In this document: positions 36,112 to 44,491 of the stretch, piece by piece
Layout: every line of letters begins with the position of its first letter
Position numbering within the stretch: the first letter of the stretch is position 1
Origin: DASUTB01 sp036374835
Lineage (GTDB): Bacteria > Actinomycetota > Actinomycetes > Jiangellales > Jiangellaceae
DNA length: 64,000 nucleotides
NCBI GenBank assembly: GCA_036374835.1
Contig: DASUTB010000059.1
Span: forward strand, 1 to 64,000
Direction: 5' to 3'
Translations under genes and position numbers: made by a program
Notes under the pieces: generated by a model
What the model was told of the DNA's origin: nothing
Database searches by the model: none
Seen by the model: the letters and a program-made list of their open reading frames with translations, nothing else

Positions 36112-36669
36112 GTGCCGGACTTCATTATCAAGCCCACGCTTCGCGGCCACTCAGTGACGCTCGTCCCCGCAACGGTCGAGCACGTTCCCGACCTTATGCC
36201 GATGCTCACCGACCCCGAGATCAGCCGGCTCACCGGATCGCGGGGCGACATCGACCCGGACGTCATCAAGAACTGGTACGCCACCCGAGCGGAGCAGTCC
36301 GATCGACTCGACCTCGCGGTCATCGACAACAGCACGGGCAGTTGCGTGGGCGAGGCTGTACTCAACGAATTGGACTCGGACAACCAGAGCTGTAACTTCC
36401 GGATCGCCCTCGTGCCCGTGGCGCTGGGACGCGGCTTCGGCACCGAGGCGACACGTCTGATCGTCGGCTACGGCTTCGAGAAGCTGGGCCTGCACCGGAT
36501 CTCGCTCGAGGTATACGCGTTCAACCCGCGTGCCAAGCGCGCATACGAGAAGGCCGGCTTCGTCGAGGAGGGGCGCCGCCGCCATGCGCTCCAGTGGGAC
36601 GGCGAGTGGGTCGACGCGATCATGATGTCGATGCTTGTCACGGAATGGCAGAACCAGCGCGACGAGTAA
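36112..36669 (+). CDS. GNAT N-acetyltransferase (RimJ/RimL type)
   Basis: A 185-residue acetyltransferase. The acetyl-CoA loop LGRGFGTEATRLIVGYGFEKLGLHRISLEV and the C-terminal AKRAYEKAGFVEEGRRRHALQWDGEWVDAIMMSML follow the RimJ/RimL pattern. The substrate is unknown: protein N-termini or small amines are possible. GTG 36112 has TAGCAT 7 bp upstream and no ribosome site, so a leaderless message is likely. It stands alone after repeat unit D. Confidence 0.85.
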   Translation: MPDFIIKPTLRGHSVTLVPATVEHVPDLMPMLTDPEISRLTGSRGDIDPDVIKNWYATRAEQSDRLDLAVIDNSTGSCVGEAVLNELDSDNQSCNFRIALVPVALGRGFGTEATRLIVGYGFEKLGLHRISLEVYAFNPRAKRAYEKAGFVEEGRRRHALQWDGEWVDAIMMSMLVTEWQNQRDE

Positions 36670-36911
36670 CCGATTCGCGGCCGCCGGCCAACGCGGTCCG
36701 ACGCACGGCTAGGAGATCGCACAGTCGAGCCGAACTGAGATCTCGATCTCGCCACCCGTGGATCCGTCGCACATCCCTCGCTGGAGTGTCGGGGCGCCGA
36801 ACTGTCGCTACGGCCGGTTAGGGTCGTGACTTGCCCGGTCGCAGTGCGCCGCCGACGGTGCGCGGGTCGGGCTTAACCATGCCCGGAAGATCCACAGACG
36901 AGGGGAGTCGC

Positions 36912-38660
36912 GTGAGCACGTCCGCCGCCGAACACCTGTCACCCGCTTATCCAGCCCGTGCCGCTTGGGGAACCGCCGGCCGGCTGCGCGCATGGCAGCA
37001 GGAGGCGCTGGACGACTACCTCAGCCGCGAACCCCGCGACTATCTCGCCGTCGCCACGCCGGGCGCGGGTAAGACCACGTTCGCGCTGCGCGTCGCCGCT
37101 GAGCTGCTGGCCGGCCGGGTCGTCCATCAGCTGACCATCGTGACGCCCACCGAACATTTGAAGAAGCAGTGGGCCGATGCCGCGGACAAGGTCGGAATCA
37201 ACATCGACCCGGACTTCTCGGGACGCCGCACTGGGCGCACGAGCCGGGATTACACCGGTGTGGCGGTCACCTATGCCGGTGTCGCGGCGCATCCGATGCT
37301 GTACCGAGCGCGATGCGAGAACCGGCGGACACTGGTGATCCTGGACGAGGTTCATCACGCGGGTGATTCGCTGTCCTGGGGCGACGCGATTCGCGAGGCG
37401 TTCGATCCGGCCACGCGGCGGCTCGCGCTCACCGGCACGCCGTTTCGGTCGGACATCAACCCCATCCCGTTCGTGACGTACGTACCGGACGACGACGGCG
37501 GCCGGCGCAGCGCCGCGGACTTCTCATACGGCTACGCGAGCGGTCTGCAGGACGGCGTCGTGCGTCCGGTGCTGTTTATGGCCTACTCGGGTGAGATGCG
37601 CTGGAGCACCAAGGCCGGCGACGAGGTCACGGCTGATCTCGGTTCGCCGCTGACGAAGGATCTCATTGCCCAGGCGTGGCGGACCGCGCTCAATCCCGAC
37701 GGCGACTGGATCCCTTCGGTCCTGAGCGCCGCCGACACCAGGCTCACCGAAGTGCGCCGACATGTTCCCGACGCGGCCGGCCTGGTGATCGCGACCGATC
37801 AGGATTCGGCCCGTGCCTACGCCAAGCAGCTCACGGCGATCTCGGGCGAACGTCCCACCGTGGTGGTCTCGGACGAGCCGCGTGCGTCGAAGAAGATCGG
37901 CGAGTTCGCCGACAGCGACGCGCGCTGGATGGTCGCGGTCCGGATGGTGTCCGAGGGCGTGGACGTGCCGCGCCTCGCGGTCGGCGTCTATGCCACGGCG
38001 ACGCAGACTCCGCTGTTCTTCGCTCAGGCGGTCGGACGTTTCGTGCGGGCGCGCCGGCGCGGCGAGACGGCGTCCATCTTCCTGCCGTCCATTCCGACTT
38101 TGCTCGCCTATGCCGCCGCAATGGAGGACGAGCGCGACCACGTTCTCGGTGCGTCGAACACGTCACCGGACGACCCGCTGGCCGCCGAGGAAGCGCTGAT
38201 GGCGGCCGCGCAGCGACAGGCGGACGACGCCAATGGTGAGTCGGCGTTCCGTGCGCTGGGCTCGTCGGCGAGTCTCGACCGGGTGCTCTACGACGGCGGC
38301 GAGTTCGGGACGCCCGCCCAGGCCGGATCCGATGAAGAGGCGGAGTACCTTGGCATCCCGGGCCTGCTCGAGCCGGACCAGGTCGCCGCGCTCTTGCGAC
38401 GCCGGCAGGAGGAACAGCAGGCCAAGCAGCAGCCCGGAGCGCCGCTGCCTGGACCGATGTACGAGCAGATCGCCGTGCTCCGGCGCGAGCTCAACGGCCT
38501 CGTCGGGGCGTGGCACCATCGCACCGGCCAGCCGCACGGTGTGATCCACGCCGAACTCCGCAAGCAGTGCGGCGGTCCGGCATTGGCCCAAGCCACCGCC
38601 GATCAGGTGCGGGCCCGCATCGACGCGATCCGCGGCTGGGCGCACGATCGCACGGCGTAA
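36912..38660 (+). CDS. DEAD/DEAH-box helicase (SF2)
   Basis: A 582-residue superfamily-2 helicase-like protein. Q-like RAWQQEALDDYLSREPRD precedes Walker A ATPGAGKTT (48-56). LVILDEVHHAGD (about 142-153) is the DExH box, followed by motif III ALTGTPFRSD. The C-terminal RecA domain has VRMVSEGVDVPRLAVG and AVGRFVRARRRGE. The C-terminus is charged and possibly helical (RRRQEEQQAKQQ). No nuclease domain is fused. GTG 36912 follows AGGGGAG; an earlier GTG at 36831 is possible. The family is common in actinobacteria, with no defined pathway. Confidence 0.87.
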   Translation: MSTSAAEHLSPAYPARAAWGTAGRLRAWQQEALDDYLSREPRDYLAVATPGAGKTTFALRVAAELLAGRVVHQLTIVTPTEHLKKQWADAADKVGINIDPDFSGRRTGRTSRDYTGVAVTYAGVAAHPMLYRARCENRRTLVILDEVHHAGDSLSWGDAIREAFDPATRRLALTGTPFRSDINPIPFVTYVPDDDGGRRSAADFSYGYASGLQDGVVRPVLFMAYSGEMRWSTKAGDEVTADLGSPLTKDLIAQAWRTALNPDGDWIPSVLSAADTRLTEVRRHVPDAAGLVIATDQDSARAYAKQLTAISGERPTVVVSDEPRASKKIGEFADSDARWMVAVRMVSEGVDVPRLAVGVYATATQTPLFFAQAVGRFVRARRRGETASIFLPSIPTLLAYAAAMEDERDHVLGASNTSPDDPLAAEEALMAAAQRQADDANGESAFRALGSSASLDRVLYDGGEFGTPAQAGSDEEAEYLGIPGLLEPDQVAALLRRRQEEQQAKQQPGAPLPGPMYEQIAVLRRELNGLVGAWHHRTGQPHGVIHAELRKQCGGPALAQATADQVRARIDAIRGWAHDRTA

Positions 38661-38681
38661 ACCGCTCGCCCGTACGTGGGC

Positions 38682-38845
38682 GATCAGATGAGGAACACGC
38701 CCCGAAATCGCCGGCTTGGTCACCTGATCGTTCCGGCCGAGTCCGCGCTAGAACGATCAGGTGAGGAACCTGCACGAGGCTGGCCAGTTTGGTTACCTGA
38801 TCGTCAGTAAGAAAACGATCAGGTGGTATATCGACGATCAGGTGA
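38682..38845. repeat. GATCAGGTGA repeat array E
   Basis: Six cores. Two 48-bp units span 38682-38729 and 38755-38802, separated by 25 bp. Two direct GATCAGGTG cores follow, at 38817-38826 and 38836-38845 (19 bp apart). It is the mirror layout of array C, with the direct pair at the other end. It begins 22 bp after the helicase stop and ends before the rpsB promoter. Confidence 0.9.
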
Positions 38846-39102
38846 CCAAGCTGGGGAGGCGGGCGGGCCGCTGGTTGGGCGGTTCGGCCCCAGGTCGCGT
38901 AGACTTGTGCGTGGCCCGGTGCGTCTGGGTCGAAAATTCGCGCGCTCTGTTTACGGTCGCGTGCCCGCGGTCCCCGCCATGCGGGGTGGGTGCCAATGAC
39001 TTTCAGTGCGCCAGGCGCGGCGGCCAAACCCGGCTTGCCGCGGACAACCGGAATCGACGCGTCCCGCCGACACCGCGGGCGCGGAAGGAGGTAGGCGCGG
39101 CC
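38846..39102 (+). promoter_or_regulatory. rpsB promoter and long structured 5' leader
   Basis: TAGACT at 38900-38905 is a good -10 element; TTGGGC at 38875-38880 is a possible -35 with a long, 19-bp spacer. Transcription from about 38912 would give a leader of about 190 nt with GC-rich hairpins (for example CCCCGCCATGCGGGG). The leader ends with the strong ribosome site GGAAGGAGGT at 39082-39091. The rpsB-tsf leader is autoregulated by S2 in some bacteria; here that is only an inference. Confidence 0.5.
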
Positions 39103-40089
39103 ATGGCCGTCGTCACCATGAAGCAGCTGCTCGAGAGCGGCGTTCATTTCGGGCATCAGACCCGGCGCTGGAACCCGAAGATGAAGCGGTACATCTTCAC
39201 CGAGCGCAATGGCATCTACATCATCGACCTGCAGCAGTCGCTGTCGTACATCGACCGTGCCTTCGAGTTCGTCAAGGAGACGGTGGCGCACGGCGGCACG
39301 ATCCTGTTCGTGGGCACCAAGAAGCAGGCCCAGGAGGCGATCGGCGAGCAGGCCAGCCGGGTGAACATGCCGTACGTCACCGAGCGGTGGCTCGGCGGCA
39401 TGCTGACGAACTTCGCGACCGTCAACAAGCGGCTCCAGCGGCTCAAGGAGCTCGAGGAGATCGACTTCGACGATGTCGCCGGCTCCGGGCTCACCAAGAA
39501 GGAACTTCTCATGAAGCAGCGTGAGAAGGACAAGCTGGAGCGCACGCTCGGCGGTGTGCGCAACATGTCGCGGGTGCCGAGCGCGGTGTGGATCGTGGAC
39601 ACGAAGAAGGAGCATCTCGCCGTCAACGAAGCCCGCAAGCTGGGCATCCCGGTCATCGCGATCCTCGACACGAACTGCGACCCGGACGAGGTCGATTACC
39701 CGATCCCGGGTAACGACGACGCGATCCGCGCCGTCGCGCTGCTTACCCGCGTGGTCGCCGACGGCGTCGCCGAGGGGCTGATCGCGCGTGAGGGCCAGAA
39801 GGCGGACGACGAGACCACCGGGGCCGAACTCGCGACCGACGAGCCGCTTCCGGAGTGGGAGAAGGAGTTGCTCACCGGTTCGGCCGCCGAGAGCGCCGAG
39901 ACCGGCGCGGCGGCCACCGAAGCCGCTACCACTGACGAGGCCGCAGCCGCCGGTGAGTCCGCGACCGCTGACGAGGGCGCTACTCCTGACGAGGCCGCGA
40001 CCGCTGATGAGGCCGCACCCGCTGGTGAGGGCGCACCCGCCGATGAAACTGCGGAGGACGCCAAGGCAACCTCGGCGGCGACCGCCTGA
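39103..40089 (+). CDS. rpsB: 30S ribosomal protein S2
   Basis: A 328-residue S2. The conserved core occupies the first about 255 residues (MAVVTMKQLLESGVHFGHQTRRWNPKMKRYIF; TKKQAQEAI; ERWLGGMLTNFATV; DTNCDPDEVDYPIPGNDDAIRA). An Ala/Glu/Asp-rich C-terminal extension of about 70 residues has TADEAA-like repeats; such acidic tails are common in actinobacterial S2. tsf starts 38 bp downstream. Confidence 0.98.
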   Translation: MAVVTMKQLLESGVHFGHQTRRWNPKMKRYIFTERNGIYIIDLQQSLSYIDRAFEFVKETVAHGGTILFVGTKKQAQEAIGEQASRVNMPYVTERWLGGMLTNFATVNKRLQRLKELEEIDFDDVAGSGLTKKELLMKQREKDKLERTLGGVRNMSRVPSAVWIVDTKKEHLAVNEARKLGIPVIAILDTNCDPDEVDYPIPGNDDAIRAVALLTRVVADGVAEGLIAREGQKADDETTGAELATDEPLPEWEKELLTGSAAESAETGAAATEAATTDEAAAAGESATADEGATPDEAATADEAAPAGEGAPADETAEDAKATSAATA

Positions 40090-40127
40090 GCGGGGCAACG
40101 GGCCAGAACGAATAGAGAGTACGAGGA

Positions 40128-40949
40128 ATGTCGAACTTCACTACTGCTGACGTCAAGCGGCTCCGGGACTCCACCGGCGCCGGCATGATGGACGCCAAGA
40201 AGGCGCTTCAGGAGGCCGACGGCGACTTCGACGGGGCCGTCGAGGTGCTGCGCGTCAAGGGTGCCGCCAAGGTCGCCAAGCGGGGCGCCGAGCGAACCGC
40301 GTCCAACGGTCTCGTCGCGACCGACGGGGGCGCGCTCGTCGAGCTCGCCTGCGAGACTGACTTCGTGGCCAAGAACTCCGATTTCCAGAAGCTGGCCGCC
40401 GACATCGTGGCGCTCGCGGCGCAGATCCGTCCATCCGACGCGGTCGAGCTGAACGCCGCGAAGCTTCCCGATGGTCGTACCGTTGCCGACGCAGTGGCCG
40501 CGGCCTCGGCGGTCATCGGTGAGAAGCTCGAGCTGCGCCGCGTCGCCGTGTTCGACGGGCAGGTCGTCAACTACCTGCACCGGCGGGCCAGCGACCTGCC
40601 GCCGCAGGTGGGCGTGCTCGTCGAGTACACCGGCGACGATGCCGAGGCGGCACGTGGTGCCGCGATGCAGATTGCCGCGATGCGCCCGAAGTACGTCACT
40701 CGCGATGAGGTCCCGGCCGACGTCGTCGAGAACGAGCGCCGGATCGCAGACGCTACGGCCCGGGAAGAGGGCAAGCCCGAGCAGGCGCTGCCGAAGATCG
40801 TCGAAGGTCGGCTGAACGGCTTCTACAAGGATGTCGTGCTGGTTGACCAGCCGTCCGTGCAGGAGTCGAAGAAGACGGTAGGTGCGATGCTGGACGAGGC
40901 GGGTGTCGCGGTGACGCGCTTCGCCCGGTTCGAAGTCGGAGAGGCCTGA
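40128..40949 (+). CDS. tsf: elongation factor Ts
   Basis: A 273-residue EF-Ts, the guanine-nucleotide exchange factor for EF-Tu. The N-terminal UBA-like part TADVKRLRDSTGAGMMDAKKALQEADGDFDGAVEVLR contains the TDF..-equivalent exchange residues (CETDFVAKNSDF). Length is normal for actinobacteria. It is co-transcribed with rpsB. Confidence 0.98.
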   Translation: MSNFTTADVKRLRDSTGAGMMDAKKALQEADGDFDGAVEVLRVKGAAKVAKRGAERTASNGLVATDGGALVELACETDFVAKNSDFQKLAADIVALAAQIRPSDAVELNAAKLPDGRTVADAVAAASAVIGEKLELRRVAVFDGQVVNYLHRRASDLPPQVGVLVEYTGDDAEAARGAAMQIAAMRPKYVTRDEVPADVVENERRIADATAREEGKPEQALPKIVEGRLNGFYKDVVLVDQPSVQESKKTVGAMLDEAGVAVTRFARFEVGEA

Positions 40950-40995
40950 TAGCGCCCGGCGCCGACACCACCGAGACGAGGAGGCTCAGGGGGCC

Positions 40996-41820
40996 GTGGA
41001 CGGTTCGACACCAGGAGCACCTAAGCGGCCCGGCGACCGGGTTCTGCTCAAGCTCTCCGGCGAAGTGTTCGGCGGGGGCGCGGTCGGTGTCGACCCCACG
41101 GTCGTCAAGGAGGTCGCCGCTCAGATCGCGGAAGTGGTTCGTAGCGGTGTGCAGGTCGCGATCGTGGTCGGCGGCGGCAACTTTTTCCGCGGTGCCGAAC
41201 TGAGCCAACACGGGATGGAACGTTCCCGTGGTGACTACATGGGCATGCTCGGCACCGTGATGAACTGTCTGGCATTGCAGGACTTCCTGGAGAAGGAAGG
41301 CGTCGACACGCGCGTGCAGACGGCCATCACCATGGGTCAGGTCGCCGAGCCGTACATCCCGCGGCGGGCTGCACGTCACCTCGAGAAGGGTCGGGTGGTG
41401 ATCTTCGGCGCAGGAGCGGGCATGCCGTTCTTCACCACCGACACGGTGGCCGCGCAGCGCGCCCTGGAGATCGGCTGTGACCGGTTGTTGATGGCGAAAA
41501 GCGGTGTCGACGGGGTGTATGACGACGATCCGCGCTCGAACCCGGGCGCTCGCAAGTACGCCACGATCTCGTACTCCGAGGTGCTGCGGCGCAACCTGCG
41601 AGTCGCCGATCCGGCAGCGTTCAGCCTATGCATGGACAACCAGCTGCCGATCGTGGTGTTCGGGCTCGGCGCTGACGGCAGTATCGCGCGGGCGATCCGT
41701 GGAGAGGCCATCGGAACGCTCGTGGCCGCCGACGTCCCTACGGTGCATTCGGACGGAGAGCCGGACCGCGATACGGTCAAGGACACAGACACCACTACTT
41801 ACGCTGAGGAGCCACGGTGA
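40996..41820 (+). CDS. pyrH: UMP kinase
   Basis: A 274-residue amino-acid-kinase-family UMP kinase (VLLKLSGEVFGGG; IVVGGGNFFRGAE; MGMLGTVMNCLALQD; YTTTDTVAAQRALEI-like). It converts UMP to UDP. A C-terminal tail of about 20 residues extends past the usual end. GTG start; the stop overlaps the frr start by 4 bp. Confidence 0.97.
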   Translation: MDGSTPGAPKRPGDRVLLKLSGEVFGGGAVGVDPTVVKEVAAQIAEVVRSGVQVAIVVGGGNFFRGAELSQHGMERSRGDYMGMLGTVMNCLALQDFLEKEGVDTRVQTAITMGQVAEPYIPRRAARHLEKGRVVIFGAGAGMPFFTTDTVAAQRALEIGCDRLLMAKSGVDGVYDDDPRSNPGARKYATISYSEVLRRNLRVADPAAFSLCMDNQLPIVVFGLGADGSIARAIRGEAIGTLVAADVPTVHSDGEPDRDTVKDTDTTTYAEEPR

Positions 41821-42374
41821 TCGACGAGAGCCTCCTCGAGGCTGAGGAGAAAATGGACAAGGCGGTGTCCGTCGCCAAAGAGGACTTTGCCGCGATCCGC
41901 ACCGGTCGGGCCCACCCGTCCCTGTTCAGCAAGATCATGGTCGACTACTACGGCGCTCCGACTCCGCTGAACCAGCTGGCGTCGTTCCACGTCGTGGATG
42001 CCCGATTGATCACGATACAGCCGTACGACAAGAGTTCGCTGGGTCAGATCGAACGGGCCATCCGCGACTCCGACCTGGGTGTCAATCCGGGCAACGACGG
42101 TGAGATCATCCGGGTTGCGCTGCCGCAGCTGACCGAGGAGCGCCGCCGCGAATACATCAAGGTGGCCCGGCAGAAGGCGGAGGACGCGCGGGTCTCGGTC
42201 CGTAACGTGCGCCGGCACACCAAAGACGCGCTCGAACAGCTGGCCAAGGACGGTGAAGCCGGCGAGGACGACGTGTACCGCGCGGAGAAACAACTCGACG
42301 AGCTGACCAGGTCGCATGTCGACGCTATCGACGCCCTGCTCGAACACAAAGAGTCAGAGCTGCTCGAGGTCTAG
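41817..42374 (+). CDS. frr: ribosome recycling factor
   Basis: A 185-residue RRF (EEKMDKAVSVAKEDFAAIRTGRAHPSLFSKI; RREYIKVARQKAEDARVSVRNVRR), which releases ribosomes after termination with EF-G. GTG 41817 overlaps the pyrH stop. The usual pyrH-frr order is kept. Confidence 0.98.
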   Translation: MIDESLLEAEEKMDKAVSVAKEDFAAIRTGRAHPSLFSKIMVDYYGAPTPLNQLASFHVVDARLITIQPYDKSSLGQIERAIRDSDLGVNPGNDGEIIRVALPQLTEERRREYIKVARQKAEDARVSVRNVRRHTKDALEQLAKDGEAGEDDVYRAEKQLDELTRSHVDAIDALLEHKESELLEV

Positions 42375-43297
42375 TGCACGTGACCGACAACGGGCCGGAA
42401 GTGGTGCCGGTGGGCCATACCGACGATGCCGGCCACCGACCTGACGAACGCCCGACACGCCGCGAGCACCGCAACAGCGGTCGACAGCGGCGCGCCGGAC
42501 GTGACCTCAGGGCCGCCACCGCGGTAGGTGCTTTCCTGGCCGTTCTCGTCGGGACGTCGCTGTTCGTATGGAAGCCGGCCTTCGTCGGTCTGGTGGCGGC
42601 CGCCGCGACGGTAGCGGTGTGGGAGTTGAGCCACGCGCTCGGCCGGCGCGGTATCCGGGTGCCGCTGGTACCGGTCCTGCTGTCTGCGGTCCTGCTGGCG
42701 GTGGCCGCTTTCATCGGCGGGCCGGACGCGCTGACCGCGGCACTCGGGCTGTCCGTCGTCGCCGTGCTGATCTGGCGGCTCGGCGAACGCGACGCCGGCT
42801 ACGCCAGGGACGTCGCCGCTGGGATCTTCGTCACCCTGTACGTGCCGTTCCTTGCCGCGTTCGCCGCGGTGCTGCTGCGCCCGGATGACGGGCCGTGGCG
42901 CGTCCTGACGGTGATCGCGGTCGTCGTCGCCTCGGACACCGGAGGTTACGTGGCCGGCGTGCTCACCGGCAGACATCTGATGGCACCGTCGGTGAGCCCG
43001 AACAAGTCGTGGGAAGGCTTTGTCGGCTCGGTCCTGCTCGCTTCCGGCGTCGGCATCGCCGGTGTCGTGCTGTTGCTGGACGGCGACTGGAAATCCGGGC
43101 TGGTACTGGGTGTCGCGATCATGCTGGCGGCGACGCTCGGCGATCTCGGCGAGTCGCTGATCAAGCGAGATCTCGGTATCAAGGATATGAGTACGTTGCT
43201 GCCCGGCCATGGTGGCCTGATGGATCGGGTCGATTCGCTGCTCATCTCGCTGCCCGTCGCCTGGGTGGTGCTGACTGAATTGGTGGAGGTGGCTTGA
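42374..43297 (+). CDS. cdsA: phosphatidate cytidylyltransferase
   Basis: A 307-residue integral membrane enzyme making CDP-diacylglycerol from phosphatidate and CTP. After a hydrophilic N-terminus of about 40 residues there are about seven membrane segments. The signature SPNKSWEGFVGS and the C-terminal GDLGESLIKRDLGIKDMSTLLPGHGGLMDRVDS are present. GTG start adjoining the frr stop; its TGA overlaps the rlmN ATG. Confidence 0.96.
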   Translation: MHVTDNGPEVVPVGHTDDAGHRPDERPTRREHRNSGRQRRAGRDLRAATAVGAFLAVLVGTSLFVWKPAFVGLVAAAATVAVWELSHALGRRGIRVPLVPVLLSAVLLAVAAFIGGPDALTAALGLSVVAVLIWRLGERDAGYARDVAAGIFVTLYVPFLAAFAAVLLRPDDGPWRVLTVIAVVVASDTGGYVAGVLTGRHLMAPSVSPNKSWEGFVGSVLLASGVGIAGVVLLLDGDWKSGLVLGVAIMLAATLGDLGESLIKRDLGIKDMSTLLPGHGGLMDRVDSLLISLPVAWVVLTELVEVA

Positions 43298-44454
43298 TGC
43301 CCGCGCCGGGAGAGCTGACCTTCGCCGCGCCGCGCCGATCCAAACCTCCGAAGCATCTCGCGGATATGACGCCTGCCGAGCGGCGCGCCGCGGTCATCGA
43401 GGCGGGTGAGCCGGCATACCGTGCCGATCAGCTGTCAAGGCACTACTTCGCACGGCATACGTCCGACCCGGCCGAGATGACGGACCTGCCGGCCAGCGTG
43501 CGGGCCAGAATCGCGCAGACCATGCTGCCGCCGCTGCTGAGCCCGGTCCGCCACCTCGAGTGCGACGACGGTCAGACTCGCAAGACGCTCTGGCGGCTGT
43601 ACGACGGTGCGCTGGTGGAGAGCGTGCTGATGCGGTACGGCGACCGGCGGGTCACGCTGTGCGTGTCGAGTCAGGCCGGATGCGGTATGAACTGCCCGTT
43701 CTGCGCCACCGGCCAGGCCGGGCTGACCCGCAATATGTCGGCCGCCGAGATCGTCGACCAGGTCGTGGCCGCTTCACGTATGCTCGACCGGGGCGCATCA
43801 GGATCGGGAGGGTCGCGTTCGAGATCCGAGCCAGGGCAAGGCCCGGAGCGAATCAGCAATGTGGTGTTCATGGGTATGGGCGAACCGCTGGCCAACTACG
43901 CGGCAGTGGTGTCGGCCGTGCGCCGGATCACCGAGGCGCCGCCGGCCGGGCTCGGCATCAGGCAACGCGGCGTCACCGTCTCAACGGTCGGCCTCGTCCC
44001 GGCGATCGACAAGCTGGCCGCCGAGGATCTTCAAGTGACCCTCGCCTTGTCGCTGCACGCGCCGGACGACGAGCTCCGCGATGAGCTTGTACCGATCAAC
44101 ACACGCTGGAAGGTCCGCGAGGCGCTGGACGCTGCCCGGCGCTACTTCGAGCGGACCGGGCGCCGGGTTTCGATCGAGTACGCGCTGATTCGTGATATCA
44201 ACGATCAAGCATGGCGTGCCGACAGACTCGGGCGTCTACTTGCCGAACGGAGGGGTCGTGGTCCAGTGTGGGTCCATGTCAATCCGATTCCGCTGAATCC
44301 GACGCCGGGCTCGAAATGGACCGCATCGGACCCTCAGGTGGAGCGAGACTTTGTCACGGCTCTGGAAGCGCACGGTATTCCGGTCACGATCCGCGACACC
44401 CGTGGGCGCGAGATAGACGGGGCCTGTGGGCAGCTCGCCGCCGTCGATGCTTAA
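43297..44454 (+). CDS. rlmN: 23S rRNA/tRNA (adenine-C2)-methyltransferase RlmN
   Basis: A 385-residue radical-SAM methyltransferase with C129-G-M-N-C133-P-F-C136. The second catalytic Cys lies near the C-terminus (REIDGACGQL). It methylates A2503 of 23S rRNA and A37 of some tRNAs. A Ser/Gly/Arg-rich insertion at about residues 165-185 (GASGSGGSRSRSEPGQGP) is absent from the E. coli enzyme. ATG 43297 overlaps the cdsA stop. Confidence 0.95.
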   Translation: MPAPGELTFAAPRRSKPPKHLADMTPAERRAAVIEAGEPAYRADQLSRHYFARHTSDPAEMTDLPASVRARIAQTMLPPLLSPVRHLECDDGQTRKTLWRLYDGALVESVLMRYGDRRVTLCVSSQAGCGMNCPFCATGQAGLTRNMSAAEIVDQVVAASRMLDRGASGSGGSRSRSEPGQGPERISNVVFMGMGEPLANYAAVVSAVRRITEAPPAGLGIRQRGVTVSTVGLVPAIDKLAAEDLQVTLALSLHAPDDELRDELVPINTRWKVREALDAARRYFERTGRRVSIEYALIRDINDQAWRADRLGRLLAERRGRGPVWVHVNPIPLNPTPGSKWTASDPQVERDFVTALEAHGIPVTIRDTRGREIDGACGQLAAVDA

Positions 44455-44491
44455 CATTTCATCCATAACCGCGAAAGGAGAGTGACCCCTG

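Noticed and set aside
36912..38660. Defence-system helicase
   Set aside because: No nuclease, methylase or other defence partner is adjacent; the motifs are those of a generic SF2 helicase.
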